Origin: Clavelina lepadiformis
Taxonomy: Eukaryota; Chordata; Ascidiacea; Aplousobranchia; Clavelinidae
Length of the DNA: 64,000 bases
Assembly (NCBI RefSeq): GCF_947623445.1
Contig: NC_135247.1
Coordinates: 16,618,501 to 16,682,500 of the forward strand
Reading direction: 5' to 3'
Shown here: positions 35,401-49,100 of the stretch, one piece after another
Layout of the letters: every line of letters starts with the position of its first letter
Position numbering within the stretch: the stretch's first letter is position 1
Program-made: the position numbers and the translations under genes
Notes under the pieces: model-generated
What the model saw: only the letters and a program-made list of their open reading frames with translations
What the model was told of the DNA's origin: nothing
Databases searched by the model: none

Positions 35401-37181
35401 CTGTACCCGCGTTACAGATACCATACAATTCAGCACAACACTGCTACACCATATAGTACTGCATAGATATTTTTGTAGTATTCATAGATTTTGAAATAGT
35501 TTTAGGTTCTGCAAAATTGACCCGGCGTTATAAATTTACTTATGACAAGAGATTTTTAGAGTAGTAAACTCTACGTAACAAAAAAAAAACTTTAAATATA
35601 AAGTTTAAATAATTAACTTTTTAACTTCGTAGGACTAAGTGAGAATTAATTTGATAGGATATAACATAGATCGCAAACCTTTAGTTAGTCTCTATTGCTT
35701 TGGACTAGAGGTTCACAATCAGAATTGTTCAAACCTCCAGTCTTGTGAGATAACTTTTAGGTGATTTAAAGCCTAGTGATGGGATTTTAAAATATGTAAC
35801 CAGCCTAAAGGTGGAAGGAAACGTCTACGTTGGCTAGTCGAGGCCTACATTTTAGTTAAGGGGGGAACAGTTTAATGTAAAGACTGCAGCTTCTACTGAG
35901 GATAACATGCACGCCTACGCCAAAACGAATGAGTGTGAGAGGAACGAAAAAGTTTTGGAGCCCTTTGCTTTAAAGAACACTGGTCTATTGATTCAGCCCT
36001 AAATTTATTTTAACCTTCGAAACTTCACGTTCACTCTATGGGAGGAAGGGAGGGGGCACTACTGAAACACATACAAACAGCAATAAAACGTGGAGGTGGC
36101 CGCCCTGAAGAAGTGGTTACTGGTCACATGAGAACGTTGAAGAATTTACGATTTACAAACAGCATTTGTTTAAACAGGTTGTCAACATATCGAACAACGT
36201 CATAACACACACAACTACAGCCCATGGTGTGTACTTTCCACTAATTTAACAACTTGATAAATTGATCCTTCTTTCCGTGTGAACGCAAAAAAGAGATAGT
36301 TTTAATACGTTAGGTTGAAAGCACCACAAATAATTAGCTGGTGACGGCCTGGAGTAGAGTCTAGAAAGAAGAAAAAACTTCTTTGTAAAGACAAGTTCCA
36401 TTAACCATAGCAAGCTAGTTTAGACTCCACATACTGACCCAAATGGAAACGAAGTGAATGATAGCATCCTATGGAACTCAAGTAGCATACCGGCTCTCTT
36501 AAATTATAATCGTCTTTTAAAAGCATTGGAGTTTAAAGATGACTCTATGCATTAGTGGTGTTGGTTTAATTGAAAACCTTGTTAGTTTGTTATAGCATGT
36601 GTAATGCTTTAGATTTCAATAGCTAGAACACCTTTTGCAATATGTTACTTATACATAAGGTGAGGTGAAATTGAAACAGTCTAAAATCTGCATATTTAAA
36701 AGAGGCAATATGTTAAGAATAACGGTAGGTTTAACAACAGAACCTTACGTTTCTTTCGTTCAAAAGTAAATTGTGTATTCGTGTATAGGCCTACAGTACA
36801 TGCCTTGGTATCACATGATATTTTTTTAAGTCAGGTCGAATGCTCTCACGACCAAATGACGTGTTTTGTTATATCAATCAAGCTTGTGTTTCAATGGAAA
36901 CTGCTGAGCTGTGAAATACTACCTGGCTGCAGTCGAAGTTACGAAACACAGTGCTTGCTTCCTATGGTCACTACAGCATTTGATTGCTGTTGACAACATA
37001 TAAGGTTATAATGAAATTTGGATGCGATAAACATCATCAATAAAAAAGAGTGTGACTTTATACCACCACATTGACGCCAAAAACGTTTTGTGTAGCTTAG
37101 GTTTATTCATCTATGCATGACATTTTAAAAGCTTCTTTAGCTGTTGAAGCATACATACAATAAGTTGTTTCATTATAGAAA
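32468..37181. other. Gene-free region upstream of the lectin locus
   Basis: Apart from the hAT-like MITE at 34200-34635 no gene is supported. 33395-33700 contains C-rich strings (acccgtacccggcccgaa, gcccgaacccgatccga) like those of degraded hAT elements, but no clean ends. The last kilobase should contain the promoter of the mosaic lectin gene. No confident TATA element was identified. Confidence 0.45.
34200..34635. mobile_element. hAT-type MITE with perfect 8-bp target duplication
   Basis: The left end is TAGGGATGTGCCG. The reverse complement of the right end is TAGGGATGGGCCG. The 8-bp duplication atcgtaac flanks it at 34192-34199 and 34636-34643. It is 436 bp, rich in attcgggtt/aacccgaat subterminal motifs, and has no coding capacity. 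The perfect target duplication points to a fairly recent insertion. Confidence 0.85.
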
Positions 37182-40100
37182 ATGAAATTTCGGCAAGCGA
37201 TATTAACATGCCTATGGCTTGCAGTACTTCAGTGTTCTTCTGGTAAAGGTAATGAAAGTTTAACGATAAATGTTTGATAAAAACCTACCACACGTCTTGC
37301 TAATGAAATTTTCTTTCCTTTGTTGTTATTCAGAGTACAGAGAGCTTAGCGGCTCTCGTTCAAACCCACTCAACTGGCGTATTGAGTTTGCCACTCCGTA
37401 TGCAAGTACCCCAAAAGTGACGGCATGGGTAACAGGGGACCCAAAGTATGGAGACAGGTATAAGTCATAGTTACCCTACGTCATAGAATATGTCATGACA
37501 TAACCACATACAAATATTTATACTAAATTTGGCCTTAGCTTTTATTAATAATTATTGCAGTATGTGTATGGTAACTAGTCTTATGTCAAATGCTCGTAAA
37601 AACTTCCCAAATAAAACACTTATTTCCTTGTAATTTTTCTTTTACAGATTTACGGTTATGGTCACCGGCACTGATCGGGACGGGTTTAACTTTGCTGTAA
37701 GACGTGTGGACCGCAATCACGGCTGGAAACAACACCCCATGTTATCGTACACGGTACAAGGCCAAACAGTTGATCCAGCACAAGGTAGCAAGACTGGTCC
37801 TTGTTGCAACATGTTCATTGGCACATACCACAGCACCCTTTTCAAAAGTACAAGTTAAATTTAATTCCTAAACAAATATTTCTTAAACGCACCGTAGCAA
37901 AACATACAACAAACTTTGAGTTAGGATGGTAACCTGAATGGTTTAAGTAGTTATAGTATTATAATTTTCGTCGGCATCTGATTGTTACTTGATCTTTGGA
38001 CGTAGGCCCGCTCATGTGCACTTGTCAATGTCGTTATGTGGTTTTATGACATGTCCTGTCCCACCGATAAAGATTTTGTAGCATTAAAACACAGCTGTGC
38101 AAATATAGTTCGTAGAGCGTAAGCGTTTCCTGGGTACGTTTTAGAGAAGCCCAAAACCTTTTTTAATTACAAGAACATTTAAAACTGCAGTTTGTATCAC
38201 ATGCTTGCGATTACTTTTCGTGGGAATCCTAATCAACCAATATATATAGTTGAAATTACTACGTTTTTTAAAGTTACTCTTCTTTATGCAGATTCGCGCA
38301 GATTGAGTGGGTCAAAGTCAAATACGCTTAACTGGCACATTGAGTTTCCCATTCCATATAAAAGTAAACCTACGGTTAACGCGTGGGCCAGAGGTGATCC
38401 AAGTTATCCCGATCGGTAAGGAAAATCGACTAAGCAGCTTCTAAATTCTTAATGCATGTAAATCAATTTGATTGCTGTTATAAAGACTCATCAATTAAAA
38501 GCGCAATTAATCGAATGTTTATATTATGTTTCAGATTCGAAGTAAAAATAAACAGCGTCAATAGCAATGGCTTTATGTTCAGCGTAAGACGTCTGGACCA
38601 GGGCAAAGGTTGGAAGCAGTCTCCAATGTTATACTGGAGTGTAAAAGGAGACAAGATCAGTAATTCTAAAGGTGCCATACAGGGACTTCTGGTCTGCTAG
38701 CTTAGCTTTTTCAGTAACAACATTAGTGTAAAAAAGCAACTTCAAGTATTTGACAGTCTGGATTAAATAAAGTAATTCGTTGAAAAAAAAAAACAGAATC
38801 CCGTCGTCTTAGTGGTTCAGGCTCGCACACATTAGGGTGGCGCATTCAATTTCCAGTTCCATATCAAGTGGCCCCTAAAGTACAAGCCTGGGTGATTGGA
38901 GAACAGAAATATCCCGACAGGTAAAACAAAACAAACAAAGATAACAAAGTAAAAAGACCTGACAGCATAAGTTTTATTGCAATAGGTTTAGTGTGAAAGT
39001 CAGCAGCATTAATACGAATGGATTTGACTTGACAGTAACTCGTTTAGACCAAAACAAGGGATGGAAGCAAAGCCCAACATTATACTGGGATGTCGAAGGC
39101 GATCCCGCTGTTACCTCTTCAGGTATCGTTTTGTCTACGGTATTTAATTGCTGCAATGAACTACCATTTTAAATTTTATGACGTGCATTTTACAGTAAGT
39201 AGTTGTGAGATATTACTTTTGTCTTAAGCATATATCCTACGAAATGATATTAATGGACATTGGGCATCATCAAAACAAACGACATATTGAAACCCATAAG
39301 ATAACAGCCGATTATTGCGATGAACAGTAAGCTATACAACTATAAGTTCCTAAAATAGGGGAAGTGAGCAATTTTTTTGTTATACAGAATCCCGTGTAGT
39401 AAGTGGTTCACGTTCAAATACTTTAAACTGGCGAGTGCAGTTTCCCACACCGTATAAAACACAACCGAAAATATTTACTTGGGTGAGAGGAGACCTCAAG
39501 TACCCCGACAGGTGGGTCAAAAATCTAATGACATCCTATAAATTAAATTTCTGCATGAGTAGGCAGCCCTTTTAGCAGATCGTAACGGAAAGATTTCATT
39601 TTGCAAAACAACAATAACTTACACCGATCTTTTTTCAGGTTTACTGTTAACGTAAACAGCATTGACCGAGAGGGTTATGACGTCAGCATCAGACGAATAG
39701 ACCAAGGAAAAGGCTGGAAGCAAAAACCAAGAATATTCTGGAGCGCAACAGGAGCTGACAAACTTAAGGCAGATGGTATAAAATGTTTTTCAATTTTGAA
39801 AAATTTTCTACTGCTCTTACTAAATTATTTCTAAGGATTGCTTTTAAAGAATTCATTTTATTTCTTTAATAATTCTTTGTTTGTTTGTTTACTGCTAAGG
39901 ACATGAGCAGTTAGGTCAGTCACGTCAAGAAACTTTACCAGCTCGAATCACTTTTCCTAATCAGCTTGCGAATGTTCCTGATCTCTACGTTTGGGTAAGA
40001 GGAAATCCAGGCTATCCAGATATGTAAGTAGCTAAACCTGTACCACTTGCGGTTAGAAATCAACATCATATTTTTATACGCAGCCTTCCAGCTTTAAGCG

Positions 40101-43100
40101 TTTTTTGTTGTTGCAGATTTAATGTTGAAATAAATAAAGTTTATACTTATGGGTTTGACGTCTCAGTTACCCGTTCAGATAGATTTGGTTGGAAACAACA
40201 TCCCGACCTCTATTGGACTGTGAGAGAGTCCGAATCAGATCCATCAAATGGTTTCTATTTTAAAGAGTTCTACCTGCATTTTTTACTAATTATTGAAACT
40301 TATAATGTGGAAAAGTTTTTTATATAGATATTTTTGTACTGTATATCCATCTAAAAGCTCAGTGATTTGCACTTTTTACCGTGTTTGAATACATTTGCTT
40401 GTAATTGTAGGCCTAAATATTATTGCTATTCTAGCAAGATTTGTGTTACTCTCATCTATTGTAGTGTTTCCCTTGATTGGTCTAAATTTATGGTGCGTCA
40501 CCCAGCAATGAAACTGGCATGAAACAAACTTGTAAAACAAATTTTAAACATGACTAATTTTGAATAAAGTTAGTTTTAAAAATACGGTTGATGCTCGAAC
40601 AAAAATTATCGTGCACAGAACAAATTGCAATTGGCGGGTCAAAGTCCAACACAAAATCTTCCCGAGTTCAATTTCCTACCCCATACGTATTACCTCCCGA
40701 AGTGACAGCGAGAGTGGAGGGAGAAGCAAGTTACAATGACAGGTACAATATCGTTCTCATTTGTAACCAATTGAAAACTAAACCAAAGCTTTGACCGATT
40801 TAAACTGGTGCGTTTATCAACCAGTTTTGATCATTCTAGGTTCAGCGTTGCAATAAGCAACGTTGATGAAGACGGATTTGACTTTACTGTGAGACGCTTA
40901 GATCAAAACAAAGGCTGGAAGCAGAATCCAAAGTTATACTGGAACGCAATGGGTGACCACGTCTCATCTTCGCACGGTATCACAAAAGCTATATGTAGAG
41001 CAACATGTAACACTTCAAGCATCTTATATTTGAAGTTAATTGAGTCGTTCTTGTGTTAATATAGAATCACAGGCTTTAAGTCCTTCGCGCTCCGATGCCT
41101 TAAACTGGCAGATCCAATTTCCAATCCCGTACAAGAAAAACCCAACTGTTGACGCTTGGGTGAGAGGGGACAAATCGTATCCAGACCGGTAAGTTTCTTC
41201 GTCATAAGTTTTTTTTTTTTTATCTAACAGGAAAACCTAAATTCGCAAGAAGCATTCTTTGATGTTTACAGCTAAACCAAACGTTTCTTGTTGTTATAGA
41301 TTCAGAACTGAAACAAATAATATAGATCAGAATGGATTTAGCATTATCGTACGAAGAACTGACCAACACAAAGGATGGACACAGACTCCCACGCTATATT
41401 GGGCAACAACTGGAGCGGATCATTTTGACACCAAAAGTATTGCGCAATGCCTGTATAATGCTGCTTCAGTTACATATAGTATTGGATTGAGCCGCGCATA
41501 TGCTCTACACATTATACCTTGTGAAAAAATTGTCTTTTGCACAGATTACCGAGTAATAAGTAGCTCTGGTTCGAATACATTGACTTTGCACGTTCGATTT
41601 CCCCTGCCTTATACAAAAAAACCTAAGACATTTTATTCGTGGGTTAGAGGATATTCAAAATACCCCGACCGGTAAAGAGTTACAATTTTTTTATGTTCAA
41701 CAATAGCAATCATAGAAACCAAAGACAAGCAGAGTTATTTTTAGACATCCGTATCACCTTGTGTAAATAGATTCAGTGCTACGGTGGACAGCTTCGACAA
41801 AGAAGGGTTTCAAGTCAGAGTAAGGCGGTTGGACCAAGGGAAAGGTTGGAAACAGAAACCGAAGATATACTGGAGCGCGACAGGAGCCGAAAATGTACAA
41901 TGCCAAGGTCCGTAGAAGGCTTAATAAAGATGCAAATTGATCAGATATGTAATTATATGCAAGTATTTTAATAGTTTTAAAATGCGAAAAGGCATAATTA
42001 CGATTTTAGAAATCGACTGTAATAAGGGAGTGGATAAGACGTTTGTATACTTTATCACAGGGGCAGGCAACATACGGCCCGCGGGCCGGATCCGGCCCGC
42101 GACGGGAGTTTAAGCGGCCCGCAGACAGTTTCCGGTCTAACATGATAATGTGGCCTGCGGCCAAATTCTGCCGCAATCCCTGTATTGCGTCACTGAATAA
42201 GTCCAAGTTTGCCAACCTGAGAAAAATGGCTATGAATCTATTACTTGTTCTGTTCGGGTCTACATACATTTGTGAGCAAACATTTTCGACCATGAACATT
42301 AATAAGACAAAGCTGCGTTCCAAACTATTCATGAATCCGGCCCGCCAAGTACTTCATTTTCTCATATCAGGCCCGCCGACCGAAGAAGTTGCCCGCCCCT
42401 GCTTTATCAGCTGCTTAATCTGGAGCATGCTTATATCGTTATAGCATCGAAGCAACTTGGAGGCTCAGGTTCAAACACACTGACCGGCCATGCTAACTTT
42501 CCTCGGCCGTGTAAAGACGACCCATATGAGGTATATGCATGGATGCAAGGAGACATTCAATATCCAGACAGGTACCCAATTACACGGATAACAAATTCGA
42601 TAAATGTTCCCATATTTTATAGTTTTAAACAATCCCAAATCTGAAAAAATTCTCTATTGATCAAAGTTTTTGGTTTTGCTTTTGGCAGATTCAGCGTTAT
42701 TGTCCAGGGTAGCAATCGGAATGGATTTGATTATACTGTGAAACGTTTAGACCAAAATAAAGGCTGGAAACAACATCCTAAGATGTGCTGGATCGTGAGA
42801 GAATTTCCAGATGTTCCTTCAGATGGTACTGCGTTTAGATTTCTTATTTTTTAAGTAAACTTTAATATTTTATTTCATTAAAGTCATTTTATTGGTTTGC
42901 AATAAGAACAAGAAGAAGTTGGTTCATCAAGCTATAATACGAAGACAATGTGGGTAGATTTTTCCACCACGTACAGAAGAGCTCCAGATCTGACTCTTTG
43001 GGTAATTGGAGATACAGAGAATCCTGACAAGTAAGAAATAAAAAAACTAAAGCAAAAGATAGAGAAGTCTACCTAAACTAGTCAGCACGCTTATGAATTT

Positions 43101-46100
43101 TGTAATAGGTTTAAGATAAGAATAAATGGAGTTTCTTCGAATGGATTTAACATCACTATCGAGTGTTCAAATTGCAAACTAGGGTGGAAACAAAATCCGC
43201 TACTATACTGGAGGGAAGTCGAAGTCTCAGAAAGCACATCTAAAAGTATAATTTATAGTTTTGAAGTTTGTGTCCTAATTTATAGCAAACAAATTAAAGT
43301 ATCTCATCTACAATTGACCCATTTGATCGTATTGTTGACATACCCAGCAGCGGTTTCTGTACAACTTATTTTCGAGTATTTTTTGGATTGTAAAAGAACT
43401 TGAGATAAAAAACAAAAACACAAAACAAAAAAACAACAAAAACATGCAGAAAATTATTATTTGAAAAGTTAAAAATCAACAACTTTTTAACGTGAGCATT
43501 TCACGGTTTTGCCAACTCTTTTTGTTGACGTTATTGCAGTTTATTTTCTTTTGCATTTTACGGCGTTTTGTCCAGTAAGCTCAGCACAGCGCAAAGGCTT
43601 TTCATTTTCGACTGGATGTAATTTGGTGTCGACGCGTAACATTTATGGAACTTAACATTCTTAGAAAGTCGTATCTTTACACATTCTTAGGCTTCGGTTT
43701 CTGACGAAAATGCAACATAGAGATCTCCACTTTGCAAAAAAAGTTTCTTAAATTTTAATTTGTCTCAAACAGAATATCGGGAACTTGGTTGGTCCAGTTT
43801 TGATACTATGACGTCACGAATTCATTTTGATACTGCGATGGAAAGAGTATCGGAAATTTTTGCTTGGGTTAGGGGAGACCCACGATATCCAGATCGGTGA
43901 GCGTGTTATGACAAAAGCAAAAATATCGAAACTATAACTAAAAAAGATAAGTTTACTGTTACTAATCTGAAACCGGACTTCTGTCATGTACATTTGAATG
44001 TATTACAGATACAATGCAAAAGTAGACAGCTCCGACTTGACTGGATTTGACATAACCGTAACACGGCTAAACAGCACACGACATTCTGGACAACGGTTGA
44101 AAGTATATTGGAGTACTAAAGACATTTCACAAAGCTCACCAAGAGGTACAGGTTACTTTTCTTGATGTGTTTGTAGGAGTCTGTTTGCTTTCCGGATATA
44201 CAGGTACATAGTTAAGAAAGCATTTTGAGCAAGCCTTTGATATCATATAAACTCGTTATCTTTGTCTCATTCAGATGTATCAAAAAAATTGGGGACTGCA
44301 ACGTCCAACACAACATATACAATTCCACCATCGATTTGGGTCTCGTCGCCTGGAATTTCTGAAACATCTGAAAAGGTTTTTGACATTTTGGGAAGAGAAG
44401 TTCATCTAAGTGCAGTACCTAAGTTGCTAAAAGAGGCGACAACAGGGTAAAGAAAGCAGGCTTTTCTATTACATGTGACGTATTGTGCTGAAATAAGCAA
44501 CCGAGCTGAACAGAACAAACAACTAAAGAAATATCGGTTCAACGTTTTTAGGATGATTTTGCAGGAAATTTCCTATCAAGAATGTAACCAGCAACGAGTT
44601 TTTATTGGAATTAGTAATTCGAGGTGACAGCGTTTACATCGACCAAGACGTCACTTTCCAAGGCCTGAAGAAGCTTTCCATTTATGCGAGGAACTTGGTT
44701 TCCAATGGAAATACATTGACCTTACAGGCGAGGGAATATATTTATTCACACAAACTTGTTTAAGCACATTTAAAAGTTTTACTGAAAGCAAAACTATAAC
44801 AATTATATAATTGTTACATTTTGATGAAATAAACCACTTTTTTATTGAAGATTTGTCCAGTTTACAACAACAGAAATCAACTTGTTGTAACTTAATTAAT
44901 TCGAAAAGTAGAAATTTGTTGAATATCAATTTTGTGTGCTTCAAATTTGCGTAAAGTCGTTTTGCAATACTTGTTTGATTTTATAGTTATTAACCTAAAT
45001 TCAAACGAAGATTCTTTGCAATGTCAAAAGTCATATCACCTACATACAGGCTCCTACTGTTTGCGAACGACTGGACATTTCGACATGTGTCCGTTTCCAA
45101 GCAGGTCGGGAAAATCAGGACGGCCTCGCTGGCAAAAATGGCATTGCGAGTCCGAAGGTTGGCATTTACGTTCACATGATCAAGGGAAATATGAGCATTA
45201 TAAGCCAGGTAAAAATATCTGATTGCCGTTCTAAATATTTGGTTTATCTTGATCTCTGTGCCGCTAAAAATCGGTTTCAAACAACACAACTGTGATGCTT
45301 TTTATAAATCAATATCGTTAGTTTCATCTTTTCCTCAGGCGTCTGAGGGAAACAAGGGCCAGGATGGAGGAGCTGGCAACAACGGAAACGACAGAACCAA
45401 CGAAAGCCCGCCATTGGGCGATTCGGCCTGCAGAGAAGTGGAGAAGTCGACGGCAACCGCTCTCACCTGGACGCAGTCTCTTGGAGGCAATATTAAGCTT
45501 TCATGATAAACATCGCCCATCGAAGTCTTTCTGAGCAGTTTGACGTTTGCTGTCGTTAATGAATAAATGAACGAATGAGTGAATGAGTGAATGAGTGAAT
45601 GAGTAAATGAGTGAATGAGTGAATGAGTGAATGAGTGAATGAGTGAATGAGTGAATGAGTGAATGAGTGAATGAGTGAATGAGTGAATGAGTGAATGAGT
45701 GAATGAGTGAATGAGTGAATGAGTGAATGAGTGAATGAGTGAATGAGTGAATGAGTGAATGAGTGAATGAGTGAATGAGTGAATGAGTGAATGAGTGAAT
45801 GAGTGAATGAGTGAATGAGTGAATGAGTGAATGAGTGAATGAGTGAATGAGTGAATGAGTGAATGAGTGAATGAGTGAATGAGTGAATGAGTGAATGAGT
45901 GAATGAGTGAATGAGTGAATGAGTGAATGAGTGAATGAGTGAATGAGTGAATGAGTGAATGAGTGAATGAGTGAATGAGTGAATGAGTGAATGAGTGAAT
46001 GAGTGAATGAGTGAATGAGTGAATGAGTGAATGAGTGAATGAGTGAATGAGTGAATGAGTGAATGAGTGAATGAGTGAGTGAATTGATGAACGATTGAAT

Positions 46101-49100
46101 GGATGAAACAAAGTAACGTTTTATGATGCTGTAGGTCGACCTGGCCCCAACGGTGATGCAGGTGGTGATGGACGCAGGTGTGGAACATCCGGAAGCGGAG
46201 GTACATCTTCCAGTGCTTCAGTCTACATAAAATATGAAGCAGGAAAGCTGAGCTTTACGCAACGGCCAGGAGCAGGAGGGACACCAGCTGAGCACGGATA
46301 TGGTGGTATAGGAGGGTGAGTGGGGAATGAAAAGAACTGTAACGACACTTACTAAATCAAACTAAATATTTTGTGTCGTTTGTATCGCAGAAAGGGCGGT
46401 ACCGGTGGATGTGGCGTGGATTGCGACTGCTACAGTACATGTATAAATTCAATTAGCTGCTTAAAAGACAATGTGCATTGCACGGGTAAGCCAACATGTA
46501 GAATCCGCGGTCCAAATGGTGGACAAGGAGCCACTGGTCAAGATGGTTTTGACAAATATTCATTGCCTGATAAGGTAAGTGAACGAAAGCAAATGAAAGC
46601 TTTGCTGTAGACAAAGACATATCAATTTGCTCTTTGTTAGGGTGATTCTGGACAAGCTGAAGAGTTGGTTTTGCGTAGAGTTGACAGCGTAAAGAAATGG
46701 TTTGTAAACGATACAGAATTACTCAATTTGATTCGTCGTCATGGTGATTCCCTTTATCACAGAAATAAAACCGACGAAGCTTTGAAAGTTTTTTCTTTCA
46801 TAAGGTCGGTTGCCGATGAAAATTCTGACCTTTATCAGCAGGTATGACCAGTAATAATTAGCTCAAGCTAAAACAATTTAACGAGAGATTTAGAAGTTTA
46901 CCTATTAAATTATTCTTCGACTTGAAGGTTTCCTTTCTGATAAATAAGACCAAACAAGGTTTTGATTATTATGGAAATACTAAAGAATACGCACCCGACT
47001 TGGATTGGGCATTTTTGTATGACAAAACAAAAGGTCTACTTGAAACTGGCAGGAGTTTTGAAAGCACTTATAACACTGTCATGGGAAAGGTGTGATGTGT
47101 GTGTGTACAACTACCTAATTTCTTGTTTTTTTTTGTTTTTTTTGAAACACAGGTCATTTCCATTTATTTTACTTCCACATCGTTCGGATGTGAACAATTT
47201 CTCAATTTCTATGCGTTATGCCAAGAAAAAAATCAAACAAAATTTAAATTAATTTTGTTTTTTCTGTTTAAGATTGAGAACGTCCGTGAAGTGCAAAATA
47301 TAATGCATTCGGTTGTCACCGATGCCAACAGAAAATCGGAGTTGGAAGTGAATTACCAATTACAAGAACTGACAAATCAGAAGATGCTTTATGTTAAAGC
47401 AGTGAAACAACTGGAAGCGATCATGGATAGTGAAATGGAACAAATCAAAATTCTTCTTCCTCAAGTAATCGACGAAAAGGTTAGAAAGTTTAAAATCAGA
47501 GAAAGTATTTATTGTAGAGTACAAAAGTCTTCAACTCGTTCTTACTTTTCAGTCTAAAGAAAGAAAACCTTTCAACTTTCTTAGCTTTTTAAAAGCGTTA
47601 GTCGGCGTTGTCTTTAGTATTGTGAAAGCCGTTGAAAAACCTGGAGTTGAAGAATTCAAAGATGTATTAGATGGAGCTTTAGAGGTAAATATTTTAGGTA
47701 TCGTCTATTATTTAAAAATTAAATGTTTTTAATATACAACCAACACTTAGTTAGATAGGCCTATATTAACGTAAACATTTTTCACAATTTTTTTTGCTCA
47801 AACCATACTTAAAAAATAGATAGCTGAAGTTTTTGAGAATGATCCAACATGCAAAGCGCCCTCCTTACAACAAGCAAAGACAACTTTAGAGAAGAGGTTG
47901 TACTAATTAGATTTCAATTCTAAAGAAAAAGTATTTATGAAAATGCAAAGATACGACAATTGTTTTTTGTGTAGACTCGTATTTGGTTCAGAATATAACG
48001 AGATTGATCCAGAGACTTTAGACTTTTCCAAAATGGACGTATCAGCTGTGCCGATTATCGTTCAAGGCGACCTGGCAAAGAACAAAGGAAAACTTGTCCA
48101 AGAATTTTCTTGTTTGCTTGATGAGACAAAAACTGATTTGGTAAAGTTTTTGGACAAGTCAAATCTCTTTTTATTTTATTAACTCACGCATAGCTGATTT
48201 ATTCTTTGATTCTTTTGTATAACTTACACGCTTGTTTATTTTTTTTAATTTTTGGTTATTGATTCATTTTCTAGGTAAAAAACATGAACAGAGTTTTGGA
48301 AGATTTTTTCCGTGACGCAGGAATGCGAATGACTCTCATTGATCGAATAATTAACATGGACATCAAACTGAAGGTACCAAAACAAGTTTGGACAGTTCGA
48401 CGTACTAACTACTGTACTACCTAAAGCTTTCAACATTGAAAAAAAAAAAACAGATTCAAAAACTTACTTGGTCTCTGCCGGCTTTAATTTGCAGGAAGCC
48501 TTGTACAATGGTAAGCTGCTAGTTGAAACACAAGCGGCTGCTGACACAAGATTGGATTTAACGCTCAACAGCAACGCAATGGTTGTTAAAATGAAATTCA
48601 CTGATCTTCTGTTCAGGCAAGAAACTTACAAAAACGACTGCAATAACAATTCAGTCATGAAAATCACACACCCCACTCTTTATGTTGGTATTTAAACGAT
48701 TGTTTTATTTGCAGTTTATATCAGCAGCAAGAAGATATGATTTTGCATTCTTTGTACGAATTATCAAAGGCCTACCATTTTGTCAGCTTGTGGGATTTCG
48801 ACATTATGGACAAATACATCAATAATTACGGCGACCGAGTAATTGATGGATAATAAATTTAAAATATCAACATAAGTGGCATCGATGAAGTTAGCTTGAT
48901 ACTTGACTGTACATAGAGATACAGGAGCTTTATAAAGTTTCCTGATTTTTGAAAGTAACGTAAAACCTTTGGTCTAAAGTCAACATGTTGTTCAGGCAAT
49001 GACAACACAGCTTGGTTCGCTGAACGGCATGTTCCAACTGCAAGATATCTTGCAAACACTCGAAAATGACAGAGACGCTTTCCTGAACTTCATTTCGTCC

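Noticed and set aside
42006-42332. 108-codon minus-strand frame in the lectin gene intron
   Set aside because: It is the antisense of the hAT element, whose sense strand encodes the recognisable dimerisation segment.
44262-44450. Lectin gene 1 ending at the TAA in ACA GGG TAA (44448)
   Set aside because: The same site is a good donor (gg|gtaaag), and the next exon continues the frame with consistent phases to 50322. An alternative short form ending here cannot be excluded.
45335-46206. Two long minus-strand open frames (216 and 258 codons) with an IHSFTHSL repeat
   Set aside because: They are created by the 8-bp minisatellite, which is open in several frames because its length is not a multiple of three and lacks stops. 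They have no start context or homology.
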